Of a DNA stretch of 64,000 bases, positions 1-10,900 are shown piece by piece. The number at the start of each line of letters is the position of its first letter. Position 1 is the stretch's first letter. The stretch comes from Numida meleagris (taxonomy: Eukaryota; Chordata; Aves; Galliformes; Numididae): assembly GCF_002078875.1 (NCBI RefSeq), contig NC_034420.1, forward strand, positions 6,013,814 to 6,077,813, read 5' to 3'. The notes beneath the pieces were generated by a model. It had not been told where the DNA came from, ran no database searches, and worked only from the letters and a program-made list of their open reading frames with translations. A program made the translations under genes and the position numbers.

Positions 1-3000
1 TTTAAAAATTATCAAAGAAACGATATTTTGCAGATCTATACTTAAAAATGAATTTTTATTTTTATGAAATCTCTACCACATAACCTTCAAATACATTTGA
101 CTAGGAGCATGAAGAAAACAATAGTAATGTTACATAGTTCAGAACATGGCTATCAGCTGCTTTGTTGGCCTCACCGTAGTTGAATTATATTACATTTAAT
201 AATAGAAGTGAACACTTCGTTTCCAAGATCATTAGCAGACTGCATTCAAATTTAACTAAAAGCTCTCTAGATGCAAGCAGGTTTATGTTCATAGGCATAA
301 CATTAGGCCATTTTGCCTTTTTAATTTTACCCTCCATTCACAAGAATCTTGGATGGTTTTTTTGGTCAAAAAACATTCATGAAATTGTGATTCAGTTCAC
401 ACAAAACCCTTGCTTTATGAACTCACCACATTATGATTATTAGGAAGATTGTTACTTATGATATTTGGGTAGTCTCTATTATCTGAGAACCTTACCTCTC
501 CAGGACTGAGTGGTATCCTTGTGCCCTCCTTGTGGCCAGGAGCTGAGATACAGTAAAGGCTCTGGGAAGCTACCAGTAGGTCAAGGCCCTGAATCCTTGG
601 TCTCCACAAGTGAGGAAATAGCCTTTTTTTCACAAAATACATTTGAAGAATGTCTACCAGGGAATTGCTAATAAAAAAAAATCCCTGGTGACCAAGTACA
701 GGGCTGATTCCTCTCTCTTTATGACCAAGAACCTCAGCAGACAAACATGAAAACACAGCTTTAGATACTGTGAGAATGTCTCATGTGAGAATAAATCAGT
801 TCTAAGCCATGTAGGTGAAAGTGTACAATGGTGATGGGCACAGCCCAGGAAAACAGAAGTAAAAACAGCAGCAGAACCACCAAGTGTATGGATGCTCATT
901 ACCATGGCAACTAAACAGTATAAAACAGAAGGCATATATGTTAGCAAAGGACCCTTAGAAATTAAAAGGAAAAATGATAAAATACAACTAGAACTGTCAC
1001 AACAAATTCCCATTCCACATCTGTTAGTAACATGACACACAGACCACCAGCAATCGAATCATACAGAAAAAATGGTGTTCAAGTTCTGCTTTTATTGGGC
1101 ATGGTATCAATGAAGAGGACAAAAAAATTCATCAATTAGTAAGTATATTTAGAAAAATATTATAAATAAAAATCATCTGAGACAGTATTGGGCCTGCATA
1201 TTTGCAAAAACTATTCCCATTCACTGATATCTTATTGCCACAGTCATCTGATACTCCAGATGATAAAGTCTTGCAAAATCTGTATTTAGTGCTAAGCACA
1301 CATCATTTGGAAGATCAAGGTCTAATTAAATGTTTAACTCTCCATGTATTAAGTTGAAAAATTTCTACACATGGCATTTGATGCTTCTGTGAAGCTTCAG
1401 CACAGACAAAAGGTGCTGGTGAGCTCACTAGGATATGGCAATCTAAATCACCTCAAGGTACTTCCACACCCAGCTCATTACTCACTCTGGATTTTGTACC
1501 TCAGATCACCCAGATATTATAGCTTTCCGAAGGTAGTCAAATGGGCAGCACTTTTATTATCTCATCTTTTGAAGAAAGAGAAAGAGAGAGAGATAAGCAG
1601 CAGTGGCAGCCAAGGGTTCTTTACTTTTAAGTGCTCCTCTGAGTAGGATATTTAATGTTGGCAGTCATACTGTAAGCTCATTTCTTTAAAAAAAATTCCT
1701 AGGGGAACAAGCTGTACTGAAATACTACCTGAAATAGTAACCTTTCATCCTTAAGGTCAAAGGAAAAACAGTTCTTGTAAGCTCAGTAAGAACCTCTCTC
1801 TGATGTATATGAATGAAAGCAGAAAAAAAAAAAACAAAAGCCCTTACCTACTATATAAACATCTCGAAAGTAAATAAAACCCTTGAAGGGGAATGACACA
1901 TAGCTAAGTGAAATTGCAGAAAGATAAATTATCTCAGGAAGCCAGATTCACTCCTGTGCAGTAAGTCAGTAGCAGGACAAAAGAAGACTAGAAATCATGA
2001 CAGGTTTTAATAAATCAAAAACAGGATGAACAGTCTGACCCACCAACTGTGCTTTCTTCCTCTAAAAACATGTTTCTGGAAAAAAGTATTACCATTGGAA
2101 ATTATAATTTATTAACTGCTCTACACCATTTAGATTATGATGCTTTTGACAGGGGGTTAAAGGTGTTATTTCAAACTGGCAAAGCAGATTAAGATCTCAC
2201 TTGAAGAATTAAAAGCATATGAGAAAGGAGCAGAGTTATAAAACTCAGCAGAAGCGTAAAAGAAATTGAGCCATTGGGCCCAATTTTTAAGGCCAAAATA
2301 AACTTATTTAGATTGTATTACAATGCTTAGCAGAATGGTGTATTCAGAGGAACTGAGGTCAATTTAAAGGCAACTGATTTATGAAACACCCATATCACAG
2401 GAGATCACTGTTAGTGAGAACCATGATCTCTAGAAAACTTTGATGATAAACAATGTTGATGATTCAAAACAGAAGTTCAAGAGGTTGTTTAACATCATAC
2501 ATTCATGAGAGCCCTATTTTAACATTACAGTTTCCAATGTTGTTTTATCTGTCAAGTTGTACTGTAATGTTTCTTCTGAAGGGCATAGCACAAGTTTCTG
2601 GGAGACATGTCTTTTTTTTTTTTAAATGAAAACAACACAACCCCAAGACTCTCTGTCAGAAGTTCTCTTTCTTTCAACACTGATTTTCCTTTACATGTAT
2701 TTGATAACAGACAGACCCCCTCTTGTGAACATAGGCTAGGTGCATCCTGACTATAGACATCTTTCAAGTAGCCACTGTATTCTTCCTGATGGAAGTTTCA
2801 AAAGTCATCATCTGCCAGAAGTTGTTTTATTTAACCACAAATGGCAGTGGTCTAATAGCAACTATACTATACAGCTGCCAACATCATTTCAATACACATC
2901 TTTAGGACTATCTTCACTTCAGCACACTGAGGAGTAAGAGCCAGCACCATCAAAAGTCATGCCAAAGGCTGGGTACAGGTTGGTGTCCTGAAAGAGCACT

Positions 3001-3812
3001 AACCTTCTGGGGCATTTTTCAGCCTCAGAATGAGACTTCAGTTTGGTGAGGATGTCATATGAGACAAAGATCAAGATCTCATTTTCTTGCTTCTGTTTTA
3101 GCCTTCTCTCCTACCATTCTTAAGAAGTTTCAAAACTTTCTCGTCATAAGCTATTAATATCTTCAAATCTTTTTTTTTTTTGCGAAGCTATTATTTCACT
3201 ATTAAGTGTTCTGAAGGGCAGGTCGCATTGCATGAGACAATCTAGTTCAACACTGATCAGACTCATGATATAAGAAGATTTAAACAAAAACAGCTCCTTT
3301 CAGTTGAAACTATGACAAAGCCTGTTTATCAAATGCAACAAACCCATCTATCACCTTCTAATTGGAAGTCTTTCTACCAGCGTGCCTGGTGCCTCACTAA
3401 TCTGTACACAACTTAATAAGAAAGTTAATAAATTATGCAAAAGAACTAATTATACCTATTTGTCAAAAGATGAGATAGTTAAACTCAGGATTTAAATAGC
3501 AGTAAATGAGTATTCTCTCCTAATTACTTTGACCTAAACTTTGGGGTAGGCGGGAAAAGAAGCAGAAATTTTTCTGACTGATCTCTGACAGGTAGGAGCT
3601 ATGACCATACAGGCAATACAAGGCCAGAAGGGCCGCTGTTTCATGAAACACTGGAACATGCATTTAATTCAAATCATTAAATATCATCCTGTTATCAGTC
3701 TTCTCAATAGTCCAATGGTAAAAGTCCACTAAAAGGAAAAGTTAACATTGTGCCACTTGATCCATCTCTCCCTCCCTGTTTTTCTGAGGTTGTCTGCAAA
3801 CTAGTCTCTGCC
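1..3812. other. Unique AT-rich non-coding stretch
   Basis: No gene, RNA or recognised transposon can be supported here. Open frames of 60 to 128 codons occur on both strands, but they overlap one another, show no domain, and have the hydrophobic or lysine-rich make-up of chance frames in AT-rich DNA. A short GA-rich simple repeat lies near 1570-1594 and homopolymer A/T tracts are scattered through it. Two very short splice-bounded candidates on the minus strand (496-542 and 1848-1881) are too small to annotate. The stretch is most simply intergenic or intronic. Confidence 0.6.
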
Positions 3813-3880
3813 ATCATAGAATGGCTTGGGTTAAAAGGGACCTTAAAGAAAGACTTCAGTTGCAACTCCCCTAATAACAC
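3813..3880 (-). mobile_element. CR1 LINE 3'-end fragment, inverted
   Basis: The block starts with ATCATAGAATGGCTTGGG and continues into AAAAGGGACCTTAAAGA. This is the reverse complement of the conserved CR1 3' untranslated end. Only about 70 bases are recognisable, so this is a severely 5'-truncated and diverged copy with no coding part. Assignment rests on motif recognition; subfamily is not assignable by eye. Confidence 0.75.
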
Positions 3881-6778
3881 CAAAAAAATAATACCATAAA
3901 ATAAAGCACGTGCGAAAGGCACTCTAACATATAGAAATCACACAAAGTAGGTATCCACACACATCTTTGCATATGTTAGAGTCTTTAGATTCTGAAACTG
4001 GCACATGAAGTACGAAGGGATCAAAGAAGAGATTGTAAAAATTACTATATAACATAATTAGTGTATTTTAATGAAAGGCAAATACTGACATGAAGTGGGA
4101 TATAATCAATTCCTTTTTATGTGAACTTTCTTAGATGTAGTTCATTGCAGTATAAATATCATGGCAAGAGTTTAAACCAGATTCTGGACTCACTCTGTTG
4201 CCAGCAATTTCAATTCTTGCCACGTGTTTTACTTAGGCTGTAGACATTAGCTAACCTCAGTACTGTTAAACGCAATCATTTTGAACCTTACGAGATCTTG
4301 CTTCTTGTAAAGGAGCTTGATACACGCCTGAGGTGGCGAACAAATTCAACTCCTGCTTCATCTTTTCCCATGTAAAAACAAATGTTTTCTAGACATAAGC
4401 TTCTCTAAAACAAGCCAAATTACTTACAAGACCACCACCTTCGTCACCTACTGTGGTTACTGCTTACTGCATTGCCAGTAGTTACCACAGTAAGAATTAA
4501 CTCTTGGCAAACATCTTCTACCAAATAACTGGAGATGGAGACATTTCCTTGCTAGAGCTACACAGCATTTTACATCCGTACTTGTTCTTCCCATATTATT
4601 TTTTGTTCAACAGCATTCCTGTAGGTGACAGAGCAGATGACTCAGCCCTTAAACAACAATTGTTGATTGATTATAAACTCATTACTCAGAACCTTTATTT
4701 GCTGAAGGTGCTGTGGTTTGAATATCAATATTCAGCCTAGGTCAGCTCAGAGTTGCTTAAACAATTACATTCTGTTGATCCTAATGGAAACAATCCTCAA
4801 GTATATATATTAAGGATGTCATGATATCAGAGAGTAAACTCTAAATCATGTACGATAAATATAGCTATTACAATTAATTACACTAAATTGCCTGAGACAG
4901 CAAAAGGGGTAAGTGCCAAAGATCTGAGGCAGGCAGGCAGCTATCATTCTACCCGGCAGAATGCCTCTACAATCAATAAGCACTGAGACTCGCTTAGAAA
5001 TCAAGAAAGAGCTTTCTTTTGACAAGGGAATGTATAAAGTCATATCTGCTATAAAACAAATCCTTTTAAGAACGTTTACAATTAGGGATTGTACCTGCTC
5101 AATAGCTGGAAAAAAAGAAAAGGTAATGTAAATTAATATCAAGGAGGAATACCACCCCACAGATAATCTGTCCAACATAAAGTATTCCACTTGACCTTCA
5201 AGTTTCCCTCTAATACTGTATCAGAATATTTAATGATTGTGCTTTTGAAAGAAACACAAAGGAAATTAACACTCCCTTTCAACTAGCTAGTAGAGGGAAA
5301 TTCAGCCTCCTTTTATTCCAGTTTGGTTTTACCAGAGGCAGGGCATGCACCCCCTTGTTACAAGATCCACTGGTGGGGGGGGGGAACTGCCACACGCTAA
5401 ACCCTCTTCTCTACAAATGTCAATTGAGAGTCACTTTGCAGGGGGTGATTCTCAATATTTGTTGAGGTTAAGACTGCATGAATAACAAGGGTTTTCTGTT
5501 GTTAAGTGTAGAACTAGTTATATCTCAGCTCTCTGGTCAAGTGTTCTCCTCACTTGACTCTCCCACCTCAGGACCTGGATACTGACTTCTTACTACAGGA
5601 GTAGTCCCCTAGGGAGACCAAAGTAGTCCCACCTCAAAATTCTGCTGCATGTCTGTCATTAGGACACTCTCCCAGCAAGGAGGCAAATCATAAGCTTGAC
5701 ATGGAGTAAGGATTTGAATTAATGTCTCCCCTTCCTGAACCACCCGTTTTAGCTACCAACTTAAAAATACTCCAATGAACACAGCCCAGGCTATAAAGCA
5801 AATCACTGGCAAAGTAGCAAAGGGTATTCAACGCTGTTTCCACTTGTTTTCTGATACAGAATCTCTGCATTTCTACCTACCCTGCATATTATAAAACCTT
5901 GTCAATGTACATGCAAGCTATTTAATGAAGTAACTTCAGAACAAAGGAAGCTGTGAACATTAACTGCTGCTGAACGTAACATCTCAACCCAAAGTCTACA
6001 AACATGGTAGGAGGTAAAGCACTAGCTCACATTTCTGAACAACTACAGACTAAAGATGGTTAGAGAGGATAAATCTTATTCATGGCAAAGAGAACAGAAC
6101 AAATCAGCACACCAAGTAATAAAAAAAGCTTGCCTGCACATTGCATGTCCTTCATATTAAAGAAGAAGACAAACACACAGAGGTCATCCTCCTCAAAGTG
6201 AACTGTGACACTGTACCTCAATAAGGCTCATTTCTCACCGTACACTCCTCCTCCTCCCGCAGACAGGACTAAACAATAGGTAAAAATCATTGAGCCATTT
6301 TATTAAACTTCTGTTTTTACAGTCTTTCTCTATTAAATTGCTGACAATTAGTTCCCATAAGCTTAATTACAACCAGTTAAAGAAGTGTTGTGGAAGTCTA
6401 TAAACAAAGCTTGGTCAATTTGAGATAATGGGTAGTTGAGACTAAATGAGATTTCTACCTCGCTACTTCATATGCAACCTACTCAACACGTTCAATACTA
6501 CAGCACAAGGTTCCAGAGGAACCTTGAATATTGACCTTGGAATTGTCTGAGAATTCATAGCTGTCTAAATCAGCAGCACAAACAATATTCTTACAACAAA
6601 AAAAGATAACGACTAAGGAAAGTTGCACTAGCTACACGATCAGTTCACAGAACAGTGCTAGAAACACAGTCAAGTAAAACAGAAAAAACACTGCTCAATT
6701 ACAGTGAAGTTTCTCTCTAGATTACCAGAAGTTCATATAAACATAAATAACCAAGCAATTGAAACAGAATATTTGATT
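3881..6778. other. Unique AT-rich non-coding stretch
   Basis: No gene is supported. A minus-strand frame of 114 codons (4846-5190) follows a good acceptor-like pyrimidine tract but has no recognisable domain and no matching donor at its end, so I treat it as chance. A run of ten G residues lies at 5375-5384, and an imperfect hairpin lies at about 4449-4492. Confidence 0.55.
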
Positions 6779-7200
6779 GAATCACAGAATGGCTTTGGTT
6801 GGAAGGGACCTTAAAGATCTAGTTTCAACCCCCTGCCATGGGCTGGCTGCCACCCACAAGCTAAGGCTGCCTTAAGTCCCATCCAGCCTGGCCTTGAATG
6901 CCTCTAGGGATGAGGCACCCACAGCTTCTCTGGGCAACCTGTTTCACTGCCTCACCACTCTGAGTAAAGAATTATCCAGCACACATGCACTGCTGGCTCA
7001 TGTCCACTTTTCATCCACCAGGGCCCCCAAGCCCTTCCCTGCAAGACTGCTCTCAGTGAGTTCTTCTCCCATTCTGTATACATATGTGGGATTGCTTGAC
7101 TCAAGTGCACCACCTTGCACTTGATCTTGTTGAGCTTCATTCAGTTCACGTGTCCATTTCTTAAGCCTGTCCAGGTTCCTCTGGATAGAGCCTCTTCCTT
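6779..7200 (-). mobile_element. CR1 LINE 3' fragment, inverted
   Basis: The left edge, AATCACAGAATGGCTTTGG followed by TTGGAAGGGACCTTAAAG, is the reverse complement of the CR1 3' terminus. Rightward come the conserved segments corresponding to the 3' UTR and the last codons of ORF2: GGCCTTGAATGCCTC at 6890, TGGGCAACCTGTTTCACTGC near 6930, and GGTTCCTCTGGATAGAG near 7175. Relative to CR1 as I know it, there appears to be an internal loss near 6970, where the text jumps from the 3' UTR part to an upstream ORF2 segment. The copy is 5'-truncated and no frame is intact. Frames called here are shadows of the dead ORF. Confidence 0.9.
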
Positions 7201-7475
7201 AATTAAATCAAATTTTCTCTTAATCTTCAATTTTTCTCATGGAATTTTAAGGGAAAACAGTGCCTGCATCAAAAAATAATTTTGATTTTGTAATAATTTC
7301 GAATAATTTTGCAGTAAAAACTTACCTCTACAGAAGCTGTATCATTTCCATCAGGTCCTTTTTGTCTGAGATCCGAACACTCCAGAATCTGACATCTAAC
7401 TGATTTTGGAAAGGAAGCAGCAACATAGTAGCAATAGACTAAAAAAGAAATCTAAAGGAAACTAACCCTACTTGC

Positions 7476-7480
7476 AAGAG
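7476..7480. repeat. Target-site duplication, left copy (AAGAG)
   Basis: AAGAG stands directly before the TGTCA start of the LTR and recurs at 7980-7984 directly after its TGACA end. A perfect 5-bp duplication fixes both ends of the inserted element. Confidence 0.85.
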
Positions 7481-7979
7481 TGTCATGGTTTCATGATTTT
7501 CGGTTATTGGTATTCCACATCATAACATCATGTAGTGTATGTACCTGGTTCTCAGAAAAGAAGGACTACTACATTCCCCAAGGTACTTTGCTCTTCTGTT
7601 ACCATTTCTGGCCAGAGGAAAAAGATAAAAATGTGCAGATCACAAGACCTCGTCCCTTCTCTTTCTGCCCATCTCTCGTCCTGGCAGTGCCTCACTCCCC
7701 AGCCATCTTATTATCGGTAGTAGAGTAAGGCTTACCTTGATTTTGGACATTCTTTCTCGCTGTATTGGATTTATCAGCTTAAATTGTAATTATACTGTGT
7801 TGTTTCACATTCTGATATCTTATTTAGTAAATTTGTTTGTTTCTCCTCAGATTGTTGCCCCTGTTTTTGCTCTCAGGCCCATTTCCCTACCCTTTTTTCC
7901 CTTTCCCCAGGGCGTGGGTCCATGGGTCCCCCATCCCATTCGTCACGGAACCAGGCTGAATACCCGTAAACCGTTGACA
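7481..7979. mobile_element. Solo LTR of an endogenous retrovirus, 499 bp
   Basis: The element begins TGTCATGGTTTCATGATT and ends ACCGTTGACA. It therefore has the TG...CA ends of a retroviral LTR and a 5-bp terminal inverted repeat (TGTCA/TGACA). It is flanked by identical 5-bp copies of AAGAG at 7476-7480 and 7980-7984. No gag, pol or env remnant and no partner LTR lie beside it, so it is a solo LTR left by recombination. A 5-bp duplication is typical of ERVL-type integrases, but I have not aligned it to a named family. The terminal sequence resembles chicken LTRs I have met. Transcription direction is not certain. ORFs inside it (82, 61 and part of a 147-codon frame) have no viral domain and are probably not genes. 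Confidence 0.85.
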
Positions 7980-7984
7980 AAGAG
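7980..7984. repeat. Target-site duplication, right copy (AAGAG)
   Basis: Right-hand AAGAG, immediately after the CA end of the LTR and identical to 7476-7480. Confidence 0.85.
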
Positions 7985-10900
7985 TAAGGACAATTTCCTC
8001 AAGTATTCACAGTTATCAGCATTAGACTGTCCCTGCATTTCTGAACATTTCCTGGCAGATGTCTCCCGCCCACACCATTCTTCAGCTGTACCTTTGATGT
8101 TCATTACCTATTCAAGGCATAATTCAGTAAAGGGTACAAGCTTATCAATTCCTATTGAGAGGTCAAACATGTTACCTTAAACATGACAGCTCAAGTTCTA
8201 GTCCTTTCCTGGCTATTCTATTCTATATTCACTTAACCACTTTTCTGAGTTATTCTGGTCTAAAACTAATAACTTATTTATTACTTTGTGTTTACTAATT
8301 TGCTTTGTTCTCTTTTTTAAGGATCACAATGCTGCCTTCCCAATGGCTCTACTTGGGATGATGTCCCACTCCAGCATTCCCTTGGAACAAGTTTAATGTA
8401 TCTTAAACTTGTGTTACAAATCCCATATTTCAATTTAACATTCATAATTACCTTCTGGTACAGAAATGTAGTTTCAATCTTCCTCGATTTCATACATAAC
8501 ATTAAACAATTCAGCTAACGAGAATAAATCTCAGTTTGAGAACTGTAATCAGAGCACTTTGTTAATCCTCAGTGTAAACTCAATACTGAGTGAGCCTGTC
8601 CAGTAAAACTGGAATTCATCCAGAAATGCTCTTCTCACTACTAACAGAGTTTCAGGCTCTGCTGCCTGAAAAAGCACACGGTATAAATGGAATGTCTGCT
8701 GATTAGTTTCCATTTATCAAATCCATTTTCTTCCCCTAGAACATCCGCAGCTGAATCCTGAGAAGTTATTCCACTTATGGTACTGTAGTAACATCCCTTT
8801 CTGACCTTCGTGGTGTGAGACTTGAAGTCAATGTGGCAGCATCATGTTTCAACCACCAAAATCAGACATTTCATATTAATCAATAAGGATTACTAATATG
8901 TTTTTTATCATGTTGTGCAAGCATTAATGCCTATATTACAATGAAACCAAATACTTCTCTATTTAAGAGCCTACCATTAGCACTGAAGCCAATGCAGCCT
9001 GGTACCAGGGAAAAATGAACAAAGAAAGCAAATGTGCAGAAAATAACATGCATGGCTCAACTAGAGCTAGATTTACTCCCTCATATCTTGATCCAAGAGC
9101 ACTCATTTTAAGCTCACATTGTGCTGCAGCAGTTCAGAAAACAGAACCTGACTGGTGCTGACAGGGGCACAGGAGCAGAGGGAAGCTGCTACAACAGACA
9201 TCCCAATTATTTCCCATGAAGAATTCTGCTGTCCCACCAGTTCCTTTAGACATAAAGATGCCACCCCAAAATTAGTGTTTCAAATCTACCCAGTATTGCT
9301 ACTATCAAATACCTAGCATTAAAAGTGTTTGCTGATATTGTTCTGCTTCACAGAACTAAGTACCCAGGAATATAAGCAGCTGGTATTTTTTTTTTTTTGC
9401 AATGATAAAATTTATTAAACCACCAGTGGGTGTTCAGGTGTTAAACTACTTTCTCACAGAACATCACTCTGTTTTGTTTCGAGTCTTAGCAAATTCACCT
9501 TAACTGCCAAGATATTATGACTATTTAGTAGCAGATATTTTTCAAACAGAAGATTCCTGTCTTCTTCTTTACACCCTATAAGAACACTTTAAGGTTATTT
9601 TTCAATTGTTAAGATCTACTATTTCATGTGTCTCATCACCACAACTGTAAAAAGTCAGACAGACTTCATGAGTCCCTTTGGAACTTGGTTTCTTTTATCA
9701 TCAAAAGCACATGCTGTGCGTTTTCTCCCTCTCTGCACATAAAATCTTTCATTTATTCCCCCTGAAAGTTTGTAATTGTCAGCACTGCAAATTCAGTAGT
9801 GGCTTAAAAAGCAGAACAGTGCTCTTATTTGTAAAATTACAGTGAGGACTCCACAGAGCACTATGCGTACAAAAAAAGTGGAATGAATGCAAATGTGATA
9901 AATTAAGGTAATTCAGAACCTGAGCTTTCTCTTCATCTTGCTGGAAAACTCATGTCTTTACACATGGCTACCTAGGCACATTTGTCTTTGTGCACGTACC
10001 TTGTTTTGCGCTGAAAAAAAATAAAGAGAAAGGAATGAACAGATACTCTAGTACATCTACACTTTCAACTTCAGTTTAGCATACAGAAATCCACATTTGC
10101 TTAAAGCAAGCTAGTTTAGGCAGGAGAACAGTCTAGCTATAGCAAGATGGTAATGCAGGATAATTTAGCTCATAAAGATTTATGGGCTGCTGCATTAAAA
10201 AATTACTTCTGGTACTCGTTTAACATCTTCAAAGTTAGCTTGGATACAGACTACAATATATGCACACATTGCTAGCAACTCTGTTTTACAGCATTCCTGA
10301 ACAGAATAGAGGAATATGAGATCCCAAAAGGGGTACAGCATACATAGCATATCTTTCCATTCCCACACCATTGTTCATACCAAAAGACACATACTAATTC
10401 TCACAACAAAAAGTCAGTCCAAAACAAGTTAACGTGGCTCTGTCATCACACCACTTAAAACACCGTAAGATGATTCATGACTTTATCTTTTTAAAGATTT
10501 CTGCCTCCCTGCTATCATGGCAACATTTGCCCATGAAAGACTTGTTACTTTTTGTTCAACATACTAGAGGAAAAAGGAAAACTTTCAAAGCCTTTAAGGA
10601 GTAAAAGGATAAGTGAAACTTTTTTTTTTTAAATTAAGACAATGTGTTCCCATTCCTTTTCGCTAAAGGAATTTTGGGGGGCAAACAGAATGATAAGCTT
10701 TTAGATGGTACTTACTGTCCTATGTTGAAGTTCCAGCAAGATGAAGTTCGGTTCTGCTTCTTTGAAAAAAAAATCTGGTACATATAGATTGAGAAAGAGC
10801 ATTGCAAAAACACATCTACTGTTTCTGGTGTTAGCATATTCAAACATTCTCAGAGAAAGCCAAGGGAAGCACAGAATGGTGGCAGTTACTCCAAAATATG

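Noticed and set aside
654..1040. 128-codon minus-strand frame
   Set aside because: Cys- and Leu-rich mixture without a domain, overlapping another frame. No supporting splice or promoter context; consistent with chance.
5096..5115. Second 11-base minus-strand micro-exon-like arrangement
   Set aside because: Same reasoning: acceptor-like tract next to a chance GTACAA donor.
4846..5190. 114-codon minus-strand frame downstream of a strong acceptor-like tract
   Set aside because: No recognised domain and no matched donor or poly(A) signal; the tract is typical of AT-rich non-coding DNA.
7737..8180. 147-codon plus-strand frame
   Set aside because: More than half lies inside the solo LTR ending at 7979 and it crosses the LTR boundary, so it is a composite chance frame.
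9998..10012. 11-base minus-strand micro-exon between a strong acceptor and GTACGT
   Set aside because: An A/T-run acceptor plus a chance GT is expected often; 11 bases give no coding evidence.
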